A DNA stretch of 64,000 nt, from assembly GCA_030762175.1 (NCBI GenBank), contig CM060843.1, forward strand, positions 24,007,501-24,071,500, read 5' to 3'. A program made the translations under genes and the position numbers. This DNA comes from Metallyticus violacea. Taxonomy: Eukaryota > Arthropoda > Insecta > Mantodea > Metallyticidae. Below the pieces are notes generated by a model. The model did not search any database. It worked only from the letters and a program-made list of their open reading frames with translations, and was not told where the DNA came from. Of this stretch, positions 23,721 to 38,000 are shown piece after piece; the stretch's first letter is position 1, and every line of letters starts with the position of its first letter.

Positions 23721-26700
23721 GGAGGCTCTTTAACAGCTCAGGTCATCAGCGTCCCATTCAACTCAGGGCGTGAAACGGCCGACAAATTTTGCTCAGAGGC
23801 CTCTCTTTCAGGCTTGAGGTTCTTTTTCGTGCCGTAAATGTACGACACGGGACCCACGGCTTTACTTCCCTTCCGAAGGAAGCCATACTTAGGATTTTTA
23901 CGCCCGAAAAAATCCATCGACCTGGCCAGAATTGAAACCGTGATTTTGGGTCTACGAGACAAGTATGATTACCACTAGATCACCAGGACGACCCCTCTAT
24001 CGTTAACAAATTCTTTTCACATTGTCTTCTCTATTAACGTGATTTATTAACATACTCTTTTATAATAATCGCAAAGCTCTTGTACTTGTATTGTTACCCG
24101 TATATGCGCACACATAAACCTAACTATCCTGGTGGAGACAAAGAGAGCATTAAGAATTGAAGCTATCCGCGTGGAGTTTTAAGCTGTTTCTGTAGTTAAT
24201 TTGAAGCGTTTACAAATATGTGTCAATATACACAACACTAGAATCTGGACTAGGCAAAGAGTTGCAATACTCAGGGGAAAACCTAATCTATGAGATATTG
24301 TTTTTCTCCATGTTTCTTAAAAGCTAGGTAATTAAAATAAAAACCTTATTGTATGTAAACATTGTTTAAAATATTTTGTTAATGCAACGTAAATAAGTAA
24401 TTTTTTGTTAAAACTACTGTGCTAAACACCTTTTTCCATAAATAATATATAAGTCATTTAATGATAGCAGAAAAAACATAAAATATTTTAAAATTGCAGT
24501 ATTTAAGGTGGTAAACCCTTATTATAAAGGGAAACAAGACCAGACATTTAAATTGTTACAGATTTGTAATATTAAATTCCTTATAATAAACCATTGTGTC
24601 ATATCGTATATCCTCACTGTTTTTATTTTTTATGTTAAAACTTTTTGCGGATAATACTGTTTCCCCCTCTTCAGTAATTCATGAACACGCGTTTGATTCA
24701 ATTGCACTTTTTTAAATACTATTTTTAAAAATATAACCGTTATTTTGTAGCTACAGAGGCATTTACTTTGAACAGTATTTAAAAAAATGTTTAGCAATTA
24801 GATTTTATTAAAATTGCGATATCACTTCATAGGTTTTGAACTTTCGATACATCAAACTGTGCCTGTGGTCGCTATTGAGACATTGTCATGGAGTCGCAAC
24901 GCTGAGCTGTGGTGCTGATAGAATATGTATTAGTTGATGTTGTTCATTATTTTCCTTATACGAGGGTAGGTCCATAAGTTTCCGGCCTAACCATATTCTA
25001 GATGTGATAAAGACAAAAACTATATTTCACTTTTCAATATAGTTACCCTTTATTGTAATACATTTCTCACATCTTTGAATTAACATTTCAATCCCCCCCC
25101 CCCAAATAGTCGGGAGTCCTGTATTCAAAGTGAGCATAAATAGCATCCATCGCTTCTTGTCACATTTAAATTTCCTTCCTCGAAGGTCCTTCTTGAGTTT
25201 TGAGAAGAGGAAATAGTCATTGGGAACTAGATCTAGGCTGTAGGGTGAACGGTCGATCTCCTTGAAGTCACATTTTTTCACCGCTTCCTTTGCAACAAGA
25301 GCTGTATGCACTGGCGCGTTGTCGTGAAGAAGGTGCACATCACCACTCAGGTTTCCTCGTCTTTTCTCTTTGATGGAAGCACGTAGTCTGTGCAATAGGC
25401 CAGCATAGTACTCTCCATTTACTGTGGTGTTCCTCTCCTTGAAGTCAATGAAGAATATTTCTTCACAGTCCCAAATGATTGTGGCCATTATCTTCTCGGT
25501 TGACTGAGTGACCTTGGCCTTTAGAGGCGGTGCTTCGCCAGGTTTACGCCACGCCATTGATTCTCTTTTGGATAAGGGATCAGAGTAGAGAACCATAGTT
25601 TCATCTCCTGTAATAATGGTTTGCAGAACTTCTCGCTCTGTCGTTGCCACGGCAGAGCTCCAAAAATGCCTGACAACAGATGATTCGCTGCTACTTTTGG
25701 ACTGAGGAAAGAAGTCTATGCACTCATTTTGCACTAACCTTATTCATATTTAAATGTTCATGAATAATTCGAGGGACTGTTGTTTTAGAAAGGTTCAACC
25801 TTCTACTATTTCTGTAACTTTGAGCCGCCGGTCTTCCATAATTTCTCCTTCCACAAGAGCGATGATTTCAGGAGTGAGCACCTCCAAGGGCCGACCTGCA
25901 CTTTCTTCGTCTTCAATGCTTTCTCGACCCACTCGAAAAAGTTTGGCACACTCTAACGGTAGAATATGAGGGGGACGCTTCCCCATATACCCCGACCAAT
26001 CGTTATTTAATTTAATTTGGAGTAAGTCCTTCTTTTGTGAAGAACTTAATAACAGCTCGAAACTCCATTTTAAATATGTCACAATCTTCTACACATGCCT
26101 TCTTTATGCAATATATCTGAACAACGAACACAGAGGAGCGGAAGATATAGCTGCAATTATTTATTTAACAGATAAGGTATAAGGAATTTGTGAAGGCATT
26201 AATCCATATCGATGAGGCCGGATACTTATGAACCTACCCTGCTACCTTTAAACTATTTCTATTATTTTAGAAATATAATAAGGAATTGCGATCGCCTTAT
26301 ACCCAAACCCTTGAGCCGCCTGCATCTCTAGCTTTTATTTTGCAACTCTACAGATTGTCAGTGACATGTGCGTTGTGCTGATTTCAGCTGCTCCGACTGA
26401 CTGAAGACACATTGGAACAGCTGATTCACGATGACTCGGAACCGTTTGTCCAGTCTCTAGGTAGAGTCTACCTCAAGAAGGTGAGTCACATCCAAGTAAC
26501 AAAAATAGAGACTTGCCAACTGATAGTAAAATATTACTATGATACTTTAATGTTCTATTTAACTGGATTATACGCGACTTTCATTTCAAAACTTCCCAGT
26601 CTAATTAAAATAAAGGGGAAAGTTTGAAAGTCATTATTGAACAACTTTTAGGTTTTAACTTCTCACCCCCAGTAATCCCCACTTTGAACATTTTAATGGT

Positions 26701-29700
26701 ACCCACTGTCTATTCTTAAATCTTAAAGAAGGTGTACTTATTTCCTATCTTTGCCTGGTAGTAACTTATAATGTTAATTTTTTTTAATTTGCACAGAACA
26801 ATACTATAAAATAACTGCGAATTTAATATAATATGAAGGGCTTTCTAAAAGTTCTCGGCCTGACCAATAATTCATAAGATTTAAGAAAAATGTATTTTGT
26901 TAATTTTTTTTTTTCATCATAGTCCTCTTGTAAATTTATGCATTTAGTCCAACGAATTTCCAACTTTTTAATACCCTCAGTAAAATAAGATTTGTCCAGT
27001 TTTGAAAAATAAGCGTCTGTCTTAGCTTCAACCTCATCATTTCATGTTAAGCTTCATCCACCCAGCCATTTCTTCAGGTCTGGGAACAAAAAGTAATCGC
27101 TGGGAGCCAAATCCGGTGAATATGGCGGATGTGGAAGTACTCGGAAGCGAAGGTCATAAAGCTTAGTAGCAACAATCCCACACATGTGTGAAAGCGCATT
27201 ATCGTAATGAAAGAGAACATTCTTTTTTGGAAGGTGTGGTCGTTTGGCGTGAATAGCATCCTTCATTTGGTCCAGTAGTGAAGCGAAATACTCCCCAGTG
27301 ATGATTCTGCCTTCTAGAGGTAAGTCTACAAGCACCACACCATGAGAATCCCAGAAAACCCTAGCCATTACTTTTTCCTGCAGATGAAACCGTTTTGGCT
27401 TCTTTGGTGCACTTTCACCTGTTGCTATCCATTTATGTGGGCTACTCCTTCGTCTCTGGCGTGTAGTGATGATTCCATGTTTCATAAACGTATGCCTAGT
27501 CACCATAAATACGGAAATAAACATCTCATTTTTTTCTCACATGGATACAGTACGGGAGAATAAAAAATAATATTATTTTCATCATTGCGAAAATATCCAG
27601 TACCCCTTCGATTTTACTCTTTCATAAAATTATGCTGATTTATTCCCAAAGAAAGCCAAAAATTCAGGAAGAGATGTGATCTATTTGTGAACGGTGATTG
27701 ATTATGTAATGTTGCATAAAAGTTCACCATTTAAATAATTCTTTCTGACCGTGTTCCTCTAATTACTTTTTGTTGTAATTTTTCTTTTATATTGCTAACG
27801 TTTTTAAGAAAATATTGACCAGAGTGACATAAATACACTCCCTTGTATTTTGTTGCTTCGAGATTAAATAACAAATGAAATGTACCTTTGCTTGTGTAGA
27901 TGCCGACGCTGTCTACTGCATATCGTCGCTACTTCGCCGGTCTTAAGAAGGCCGACTGCCTCCTCGCTGCCAAAACGCGGAACCCGGACTTCATGCGCAT
28001 CATCAACGAACCGCCCGTGCCACGAAGACGTCCAGACCTTACCGCCTTCATCCACAAGCCGCTAGAGGCAAGCGTCAATTCACTGTTTTTATATTAGGCA
28101 TAACATTGCAACAATTTGATGAAACAATAACGATATAAGCTGTACTTCTCTGTTATGGTGCCGAACGGAAGGTATATTTCATTTTGAATCCCATTGCTTT
28201 CACATTTCCTCCACCATAACTGCATAGTTCACCATAGCGACGTTAAGGCAAGGGTTGTAATGTCACCATTTACGTAATACTTTTGCACGTTAGGCTATTT
28301 GCTTTCATATGGCTTAGAACTTAGTCATTGATGGTTTTGTCGAATTTAATAATGTTGAACTTTAACAAAAGTATGGTAATTTGTATTCTGAGAAAAACTG
28401 TTCTAAAGCATATGATATGTTTCATGTTTATTTGAAAACGATAGAATATGTTTTACTGTAGTTCTCATATTTATTTATTGTTGGTGTTGGGTAAAGGATT
28501 TTGTGAAATTATGTAAAAGAGAATTAGGTGTCAGCATATGAAACGTGTCAAGTGGGAGAACAAAAGTGCAACGGGGTACAACAAGGCAACATTGTTGTAG
28601 TTATTTAACTGAATTTTTGGACTTTCATTAGTTCAGTAATGAGGTTCTTTATTCGCTTCTTGATATTCCTTCCAAATTTCCTCTATAGTTGGGTTATCCA
28701 TGATTTAGTGCATCAAAACCAATAGCAATTTAGATATGTGCATATCGCCGTTCTGCACTATAACAGGAAGATACGTTCAGTTAGACAAATTCCGAAGCTG
28801 CAGCAGAACTTTCAGCAATCCATGCCGACGTGCTATCATGCCCTCTCAAGATGCTATGCTGTGTTTCAGTTCCTGAAGGGACTTTAATGTTTTCTTATCT
28901 CACTTTTGTCCAGTTCTGGAAAAAAGCAATTTTCATTATACAGGATGTGTGGATTTATGTGGGCGGTAACTGGGATGTGGAAATATCCCTCAAAAAAATA
29001 GAAAAACCAACTCAATGTTCGATACTTCTCGTGTCCGGGGTTGGCAGTAATTATAGCTCTGCTTGTGTATCCAGTATGGCAGATACAAGCTTAAAGTGTG
29101 TGTTCAGCAAGTGCTTCAATGTGTCTATCAATGATACAACATTCAGTAGATTCTTTCAGCACCTTCTGTAGAGTGAGATAGGTAACACTGCTGGGCTGTA
29201 GCTAAATTTTCAGGTCCTTTGCAGCTATCACACAATTTTTTACGTTTATTTGAACTTGTGTGTTGTTTGAGATAATACTATCCACACCTCAGTTACTCCC
29301 CATATAAATAAATGCAAACGCTCTATTTATGATATATATTATATAAACGCAAACACGTGATTGTGTGATAAACTGAAGATCCATGGTTTGTTACCGATAT
29401 GATTTTTAATATTCTCTTTTCTGTACCATTTTCGTGTGTCGCTTTGGAACAAAGTAGAAGGGAACAATATGTCCAGCACTTCAGTCATAAAATTTATTAT
29501 ATTCCTTTTCATTTTAGGAATTAGGAGTATGTTTTTAATCATAAAATATCATTTCTGTGTATTTTTATTATAATGTATAATTATGGAAAATCAAAACAAT
29601 TTGAAAGCTGTATTAAAATGTTTTATACACTTCTTTTTATTAAAAAGTTATGCTGTAACACATTTTTATTAAAATATTTTATGCATAGTTGCATTTTAAG

Positions 29701-31992
29701 GTAGATTTCATGATTTATTTCCCTTTTTTATGTCTCGTTATACCGTTAGTATAGCTCTGTTGTGCGTGTCATGCTTCCAAATTATTTGATTTAGAGCACC
29801 AGCATTTTTTCTTGGCGAAAATGGAATTTATTTCAAGCTTTAGTTTAAAATCTTGCTATTTCCGACCAAGCCAATTTTCAAACCCCGCTACACTGGAAGC
29901 TAATAAACTGAATCCAAGTTTTCATTGCAAAATATTTTAATTTCTGTGATAAAAGAAAATTCAGTCGTTATTAAACCAATATACTAACACACATTTAAAA
30001 TATTTTTCATTTAAATATGGGACAACTAATGTTAACATTTTTATATGTTTCAGCATTTCAGGGATATACTGAAACTTCTTCAGACGATACTAATTTATAC
30101 AAAAGTTAGTGAAGAAGACTACCCTTCTCTCTCCAGAGTAGTACAGGAACTACAGGTAAAAGAAATTAATTCTATTGACTGCTTACTGTAGCTTTGTAAT
30201 TTTAGCCTGTAGACCTATTTATATCATATTAAGCCTTGGATAAAACTGAAATGCACAGCAATGAATTTAGCAGTTTGGAAATTGAAATCTTTTGTGTAGT
30301 GTTCATCAATGGGTTGAAGATCCGAATAATACACGGTCATTAATACAGACACTCCATGTGCTGACGCGAAGTCTTTGTGCTGTACAGGAGTTGAACATTG
30401 TGAGACCATGTGTTTCAGTGTTATAGTGTGTTATTGTTGTTTTTATGCCAAAAGTCCGTACATTTTAGCACGCTGAATCATAGATTCCCATGTGACACAA
30501 ACTCTTGTAGAGAAGTGAGAAGGCAATTTATAGACAGATTCCCTGCTGTTCGTGCGCCTCACATAAAAACGGTTCGTAATCTTATGAATAGATTTAGGGA
30601 AACGAGTTCTGCTCTTGATAAGAAACCGATAGTAAAACGCCGTGTTCTTACAGAGGAAAAACTCGATGACATCGGAGAAAAGTTTGAAAGGGGTCGAAAG
30701 AAATCTCTGAGAAAGCTTGCCCATGGATTTCGCAAACATAGGCTTGGAATACCACTAAGCATTTATAATTAAAACCCTATAATATAGTTGTGGTTCAGGA
30801 GTTGCAACCATGCGATAATGCGTGAATATTTGAATAGAGTTTATTGCTGAGGCACCACAGACGGTGGACATTGACGGTGAGATAAACTGGGGAAAGGATT
30901 TTTTAAGGAAGGAAACGTTCCAGGCCTAAGTTTGGAGTATTTCCCCAGCGTTTGCCATTTATGAGTACTGTGGAACACCTGGAAAAATCTCGGTAAGAAC
31001 GGTCCTGGAGGGAATCGAATCCCAGACCTCCCACTCATAGTCCGCGCCTTAACGACCTCGGCCACCCGTGACGGTAATAATGTGATAAGAGTTGATTTCT
31101 GCAATTGTATGTCGAATAATGTTGGTGTTCTCTTTATTGATCCGCATTTACTTTCTTTTAGAGGCGAAACATGGTTTTATTTATATGGCATGTAGCGACA
31201 CAAAACTATAGATGTTGCAGTGCAGAAAAACCCGACCTTGTACACGAAATGTCATTGTATGCCCAAATATTTTGTTTGATGTGCTATAGAAATATTTGCG
31301 CTTGAATTTAAGGGATTGTGAATATCCGACTCCGCCGGAAAACAGCGTGCTTCTCAGTGCCAAGTAAATCCTCGTTAAGCCGGCCACGGGTTCAAATGAG
31401 AGCTCTGTATATATAACGGCTGTAGCACGGGTCTGCCTCCTGGGTGATGATTTGGGCATCAGCTTGTAAAATGATTCTTACACCGAAGTACAAACGGGTT
31501 TTGGACATTGTCTTAGAGTAGATGTTGAAAGTGTTCTCTTTCCGCTCCTAACAAGCTCTATATCGTGGGAATATCCTCTCACTCACTTGTCTAAGTTCAT
31601 CAACAAAATTTCGACTTCGTATTCAATATTAGCCTGCAGTCCATTTAATATGTGGGAATTCGTTCGAAACATTGTCTTTTAAACTATCCTATAAATAAAA
31701 AATCACAATTAAATAAATGGGGAGAGCGCGAGAGCTACAAACCAACACTTCTTGGAACTGCCCTACAATGTTTCTTCTTCTGTCAACTGCTGAAAAAACG
31801 GTTTTAAGATTAATGTTTGATACCGATCGTCATTTATTTAGTATGTGTTGTGTAAGCATTCCCATCTCACGCAACGTGAGTCACTTGTTCATAGGCGATC
31901 CTAAAAACGCGCAATAGGTGTAGCTGTCACTGCACCTCTATGAAAACATAGTGACATGCATGTCAGAAATGAATGAACAGTGTTTAACGCCC

Positions 31993-32034
<42 letters not shown>

Positions 32035-35000
32035 GACGATGGATACTGTTGATACATGAGATGAAATTATATATTGGGAAAGGATTTTTTTTAAGGAAGG
32101 AATCGTTCTAGGCCTAAGTTTAACGTACCTCTCCGACATTGGCCATTTATGAGGACTGAGGAAAATCTGGAAAAAACCTCAGTTAGGAAGGACGGTCCTG
32201 GCAGGATTCGAACCCCAGACCTTCCGCTCAAAGTCGGCGCCTTAAGGACCTCGGCCGCCCTATCGGTTATACTTGTCAGAGAAAGAGTAATTGCAGATAT
32301 TTTGTTTTTACTATTTTTCATGGAGTAATTAATCAAACGTGAATGTATGTGTTTCTGTTGAAATTTTATACTAAATATGGCTTACAATTATGGAATGTAT
32401 GTTAGCAGCTATTACATCAAATTGTTTTAAATGTCTAGCACAGTCTTTATGACCTTCGTATTCTCACTGACTTTGATTTGGCAAATTTACTGACTTTTAC
32501 AAATGTACGATAAATTTATTGCATTAAAACATAAAACTAGTGTGTTTAAAGAAAAAAAAAAGGTCTTTGTATAATAATATATCTCCTAACCGTTATTTAT
32601 ACATTATTCTAAACGCATTTAAAAGTTGTTTAATTAGCTTTGCAAATGTTTGGCATTGCAGATCTAAGTCAATCACACTTAAAATTAATTGGACTGTTCA
32701 TGTTTCGTAACTGTTACAAAAAATTGCGAGGGAACAGGGTGTTTGTTCCTATCAGAGGATTGTTTATATTCTACCTATAATTTTGCACCAGTTTTACATC
32801 CTATAGATTAATGTTCGTAAAATAAACAGAAAGGGCAGGTAATGTAGTAGTAGCTTAGGATATTGTTCACTTGCTGTGATAAAATATTTCTCTTAATGCC
32901 AAAACACTTTTTGTATGTTTCTGACTGCAAGATTTTGCACGTGTTCTCAGGCCACGTACAGAGACGCAACTGTGGGATCAGGTCTGATGGAGCCCGAAGT
33001 GGAAGGACGTCCTCTTCTCACGCTGCAGGACCTTGAGAGTCGACTAGTCTTCACAAGATGTAAGGTAAATCATAATTGCATTTACTTTTCTCCAACCACG
33101 TGTGTGCTTGATTCAAAATCTGAATCTGAACTTTGGTAACAAGATAGGGTATAAGATATAAAATGACATTCCTAGAAGTTTTAAAATACATTTATGGTAT
33201 CACCAGTTTCTCTAAACTGTTCACCATAAAGTTTCGTTATGTTACCCTTTACCTCATCTTGAGGCACATAAAAATTGACCATATACAAAAAATGTAGTAA
33301 AGTAAATATAGAAAATAGGAAATGATAATGCACTGAAAGCAAAGAAGAACGAAAAGATTAGGATAATCGTGATGGTTTTAGGAAGAAGCAAATTGCGAAA
33401 GAACAACAGAAAATGAATACTAGAACTTGAAGAGATGGAAGCAAGTGCATTTCAATAATTAAAACATTAATGAATTTTCATTCATAGAATAATAGACCAT
33501 TTTCCAAAGATATTTTAAAGGCAATTGTGAAGGCTTTGGTATCGCTGGAAACTGTTAGAAAACGCATTGAATAACAGCTATTTATAATACAAGTGTTAAT
33601 AATGACATTTTGTTTTGTGGGTAGGATGTTCGCAAAGCGAGGTTGGTGACCGAATTGGGCAAGCTACGAATAAAATAAAATCACTTTTAATACGTGTATA
33701 ATTCAATTCTTAATATTTATAAATACTTTAGCAAAAATAAATGTAACTTATTCCAGTATTTTCGATTGTTTTAAAGAAATAGTTCGCGTATTTCTCACTA
33801 GAAGAAGTATGGAAGAAATCTTAGGTAAATCTCTTAATAATGTTACCAATATCGCAGCGGTGTAATTAGTAACATTTAACCCTAATTTTTGGGGATAAAA
33901 TTACAAAATAAAATGTTTAATTAAAATTTCTTTATATATTATACTAAATTTCTGTTTAATATGCACTTTTTTCGCGCTGGAAAAAGCTAACTTGGGAATG
34001 TGCAATGATGGAATCAGCTGTTTTTTATTTCTTGCAGTCAACTTCGTCAATTATGCAAATAAATCTTAGAAATCAGTTTAACTTTGTGTACGAACATATT
34101 TTATTTGAGAACATATACGTTGGTGATATTTAGTACTTATATTGATGTTTCATTGCCCCGCTGAGACCAATTTTAAACAAACTTCTTAAAATATGTCAGT
34201 GGAAAAGTAGACGTGAACCAATTGCAGAACCTCCATGCTCTTCTAATTTATAACAAAACACTGTCTTGGTAGCAAGACACTCAAGGCTTATTGATGCCGA
34301 AAATGAACGAAAAATTCCCAAGGAAGAGTTATCTTTTAATTTTTAACCAGTTTTTGGGGGGAGGCATAAAGGGCTGCTATTCATGCCGCATAATTTTACA
34401 GTTTTTCTACAAGGGACGTACAATAAAAAAATAATAATTTTGACACACATAATTTCTAGCGTTAAAATGTAGCTTTACAATCTTTTTAGCTTAATGTATA
34501 ATGTACACGTGGTACTAGTTTTATTGTTTTTACATCCGGTTCACGCTTATGAGAGATGTGCAAGTTAAGACATATTCAGTTCTACCTACACCAAATTGCA
34601 ACTGACACGCGACGGACAATACACTGTTTTGTGATTTTACTATTGTCTCCACTTTATTGTGAGTTTATTCTTCCCATAGCTCAGCTGGAAAAGTTTTAGC
34701 ATGTTTAAAGACTAGAAGCATTCGATTTCAAAAGGAGGAGGATCAAAGGTTACAATTTGTGCTATAACGTAAGAAAACCAGCACTACTGCTGTCATGCCG
34801 GGAAACAACGTAAAGAACACTTTCAGAAATTGTGAAAATGTCACTGGGTGCCACCCACAGGTTGGTTTGTAAACGGTGGATTCGAAGACTGAGATTTAAC
34901 CCCCCCTCCCCCCCAATGGACGTTTGCATGCTGGTTTGCATGTAGTCGAAGATGATGTTGCAGGAAGATGCGAAGTTTAGCTCAAAGGTTTCATTGCTGA

Positions 35001-38000
35001 TGAAACTTGTTTACATCATTTCAATCCAGAGAGCAAACAGCAAAGCTCTGTGTGAAATGTTCCATCATAAACAGCAAAAGTAGTGACTTCTTCTGGGAAA
35101 GTTATGACCATCTCATTTTTCTATATTCAAGGAACGGTTTACCAGCACACACAACAGTAACTGGGCAATACCATACATGCCCTGAAATCTCTGCAAGTCT
35201 GTGTTTCCTGCAACAAGCTGCATGCTGCAATATGATAACGTAAGGCAGTATATCGCACATTTTGCTGAACTCTTAAAATCGAATGTGAAGTGTGTTCCTC
35301 ACCCTCCCTATAGTCCAAATTTAGCCCATTGTGATTTTTTTCCTTTTCCCAAAATTGAAGAAACACCTTCGTTGGAAACATTTTTCATTAGCAGAAGCAG
35401 TGATGAAGGCTACTGAAGCGATTCTGAAGGATCTGTCAAAAAGTAGGTTTGCAGAATGTTTTTGAAGACAGGCGCATTGCATCCAACGGGGACCACATGG
35501 AGAAAGATCATCAAAGTTATGAAGATGGATAAAGGTATATTAAAAAAAAGCATTCTTTATTGAACAGCCCTCGTATAATAAGGGAGGTACACTTACAATA
35601 AGATATCCCAAAATATGAGCCCATACTTCTTTATTGAATTCAAATAAATGTCTTCAGTGGCAGCAGATTTAATAATGCGAGAATTACATAACACACAGAA
35701 CTATGTGGGGTTATGATGGGGCCTAAAGATCAAATTAAGCTTTCCAGTTCACATAGATGTCAATTTAATGTCGGCTGATTCCAATGGTATATTAGTAGTA
35801 TTTCCTATCCTTATTATGGATCCAATTATTTGAGGGTGATGATTTTGGTGCTATTATTTTTTAAGAATATTTTATTTACTTTAACAGAATTATTTTGGGA
35901 TGTATCCGCAGCATAACGCAAGCCCTGTGAGGATGTGCCAGTCGCCTGCATCTTCGATGGGCAAATTAGCCTCCCATTCATACTCGCACAACTTTGATCA
36001 GCAATAGCATAAACACAATATTGTTTTCATTTCATAATGAGTACCTATGTTATAGTAATTTTTCCCATCTACTGTTAAACATGTTTAACGAAATTTCCAT
36101 TCATTCGCATCTCCGCAATCATAATTATTTCAATTTCTATCCTGATATTTTGTTTAAGTTCCTCTACAGTATAAGGAGTTATTTCTGCATACGCTTACTT
36201 TTTATATGTGGCTAGTGGTGATATCTCAACATAATGCTTTGTTTACCTCACCAGCACACTATAGTTAATAACACTAACGCACCAATGGTCTGTAAAAACG
36301 TAGGAACGTGGGTTATAGGTTACTAATACCTTATTCGCAAACTGATTTATAACACACACAGAAATAATGTTTATTCTCATAACAGTAAACTGGGATTACT
36401 GTCCACGTGCAGCCAGCCATCCGCGTTTGTTGTTGATGAGGCACTGGCGTGACCTTGGCCCTACCCGCGCTGCCCTTAGCTGTATAGGCAAGCTAAAATA
36501 GCTCTCCGTATATGAAGAATGCAACACATCACTAATTACAGAGTCCACTCATTTAAATTATCGCTATTTACGAAAGTACTAATTAAGATAAAACATGATG
36601 TTTAAGAAGGAAGAAGATTAAAAAAAAAGCACTTAAAGGGAGAGAACATCTCCAAAAAAAAAAAAAGGCATAATTTCGATGACTACTTTATGGAAGAAGT
36701 GGTTGTGAAGGAAAAAGACAAATGAAACATCTAAGAAAATTAGGAAACGAGAATTCACTATGGTAAGAAGAGACGAGCCGAGGAGGAAGAAGACCAGTAA
36801 GTGGGACTTAAAAGATAAAACTGATAATGCAGGTGATGGTAGTGATAGCGAAACAGAGGGACTTTCTGTTATGTCGTCCATTTGTTTGGGCTCGCTTCCG
36901 AGATAGTCCGAGCAATCAGTGACTGCGTGCGCTCATCACAACGGTCAATTCAGGGTCGATTAATTGCCGTACAGTGCTAATTAACTCAGTATTTTGTTTC
37001 CTTTTGTACGTTAGTGTACTGCTTGAGTCGTGGGGTCAAAAATTAGCAAAAGAAAATTAATTTTCATTTGTTATAACTAAAAAAAAAATAAAAATAAATT
37101 AAATATTGCAGGAAACTTCAGCACAGTTTTCCTAATATGGGAACAAATCTTAAGTAGTCAACAAAATCAAATATACAAAGGATCAGAAAAAAGTTGAATG
37201 TGCCACTTTTTAACAGAGAAATACTTTGATAATATTAATGCTTGATAAGAATAATGTTCAAAATTTTTAAATTGTGAAAAATTACAAAAATTTTAACCCA
37301 GTCAGTTCATCCATTAATGTTTCCATTTAACTCAAAACCTGATTTATACGAAAGTATATATCTAGTCTGTTTTGCTGATCACCGATAGTATCGAGGCTTA
37401 CCGGCCTTGAGCGAGTCAGTATGGTGCGCACTCGAATGCCCACTGCCGGGATCACTCCGGTACGTAAAGCGAAGCCCAAACAAATGGATGACACACTAAA
37501 TTCTCCCTAGTGTGGAATAATTTGATTGATATTACTCCTATTGTGTGGTTTCTTATTTTAGCCATTCGTGCTGAGTGCCCCTGGTCGACAGTGGATATTC
37601 GGTGGTGACTTGAGCCGCGTTGAGGGAAGAGCGGTGCGGCCGTTCTGGGCGTTACTCTTTACGGACATGTTGCTTTTCGCCAAGGTCAGCCGTGACCGTG
37701 TGCTCTTCATCACGGAGGAACCTCTGTCACTGCTGAATGTCACACAAGCCTTTTTCAACATCCGCAAAAGAGGTAACTGAATTGATCTATTCTTAGTACG
37801 TGTATCTATAAAAGGTATTTTCTTACAGAACATTTTCATTAAAGGGTTCATTCAAATGAGCAAAACCCATAAAATTGAAGCCAACATACGAAGAAACAAC
37901 GCATTGAAAGTTTCATTATTTCATGTGTGTTTTATATTGTAATTGCTTATAATATTTCGTGAATGAGTTTGTATTGATGTTTTAAAATTAGAGATGCCAA

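Larger units (their letters stand above)
24961..26242 (-). mobile_element. mariner transposon, near complete (1.28 kb)
   Basis: Imperfect terminal inverted repeats CGAGGGTAGGTCCATAAGTT...CCGGCCT (left) and AGGCCGGATACTTATGAACC...TACCCTGC (right) are flanked by TA at 24959-24960 and 26243-26244, the mariner target. The transposase is on the minus strand. 1282 bp is the usual mariner size. It lies in RhoGEF intron 1, antisense to the gene. Relatives are at 19030-19615 and 55738-56935. Confidence 0.95.

Noticed and set aside
28830..29171. 113-codon open frame in intron 3
   Set aside because: No domain, no codon or GC difference from the intron, no splice context.
31181..31459. 92-codon minus-strand open frame
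   Set aside because: The plus strand there carries transposase remnants; the minus frame has no support.
36600..36880. Purine-rich stretch with acidic/basic coding look (for example DNAGDGSDSETEGLS)
   Set aside because: Broken by stops and frameshifts, no acceptor or donor in phase with neighbours.
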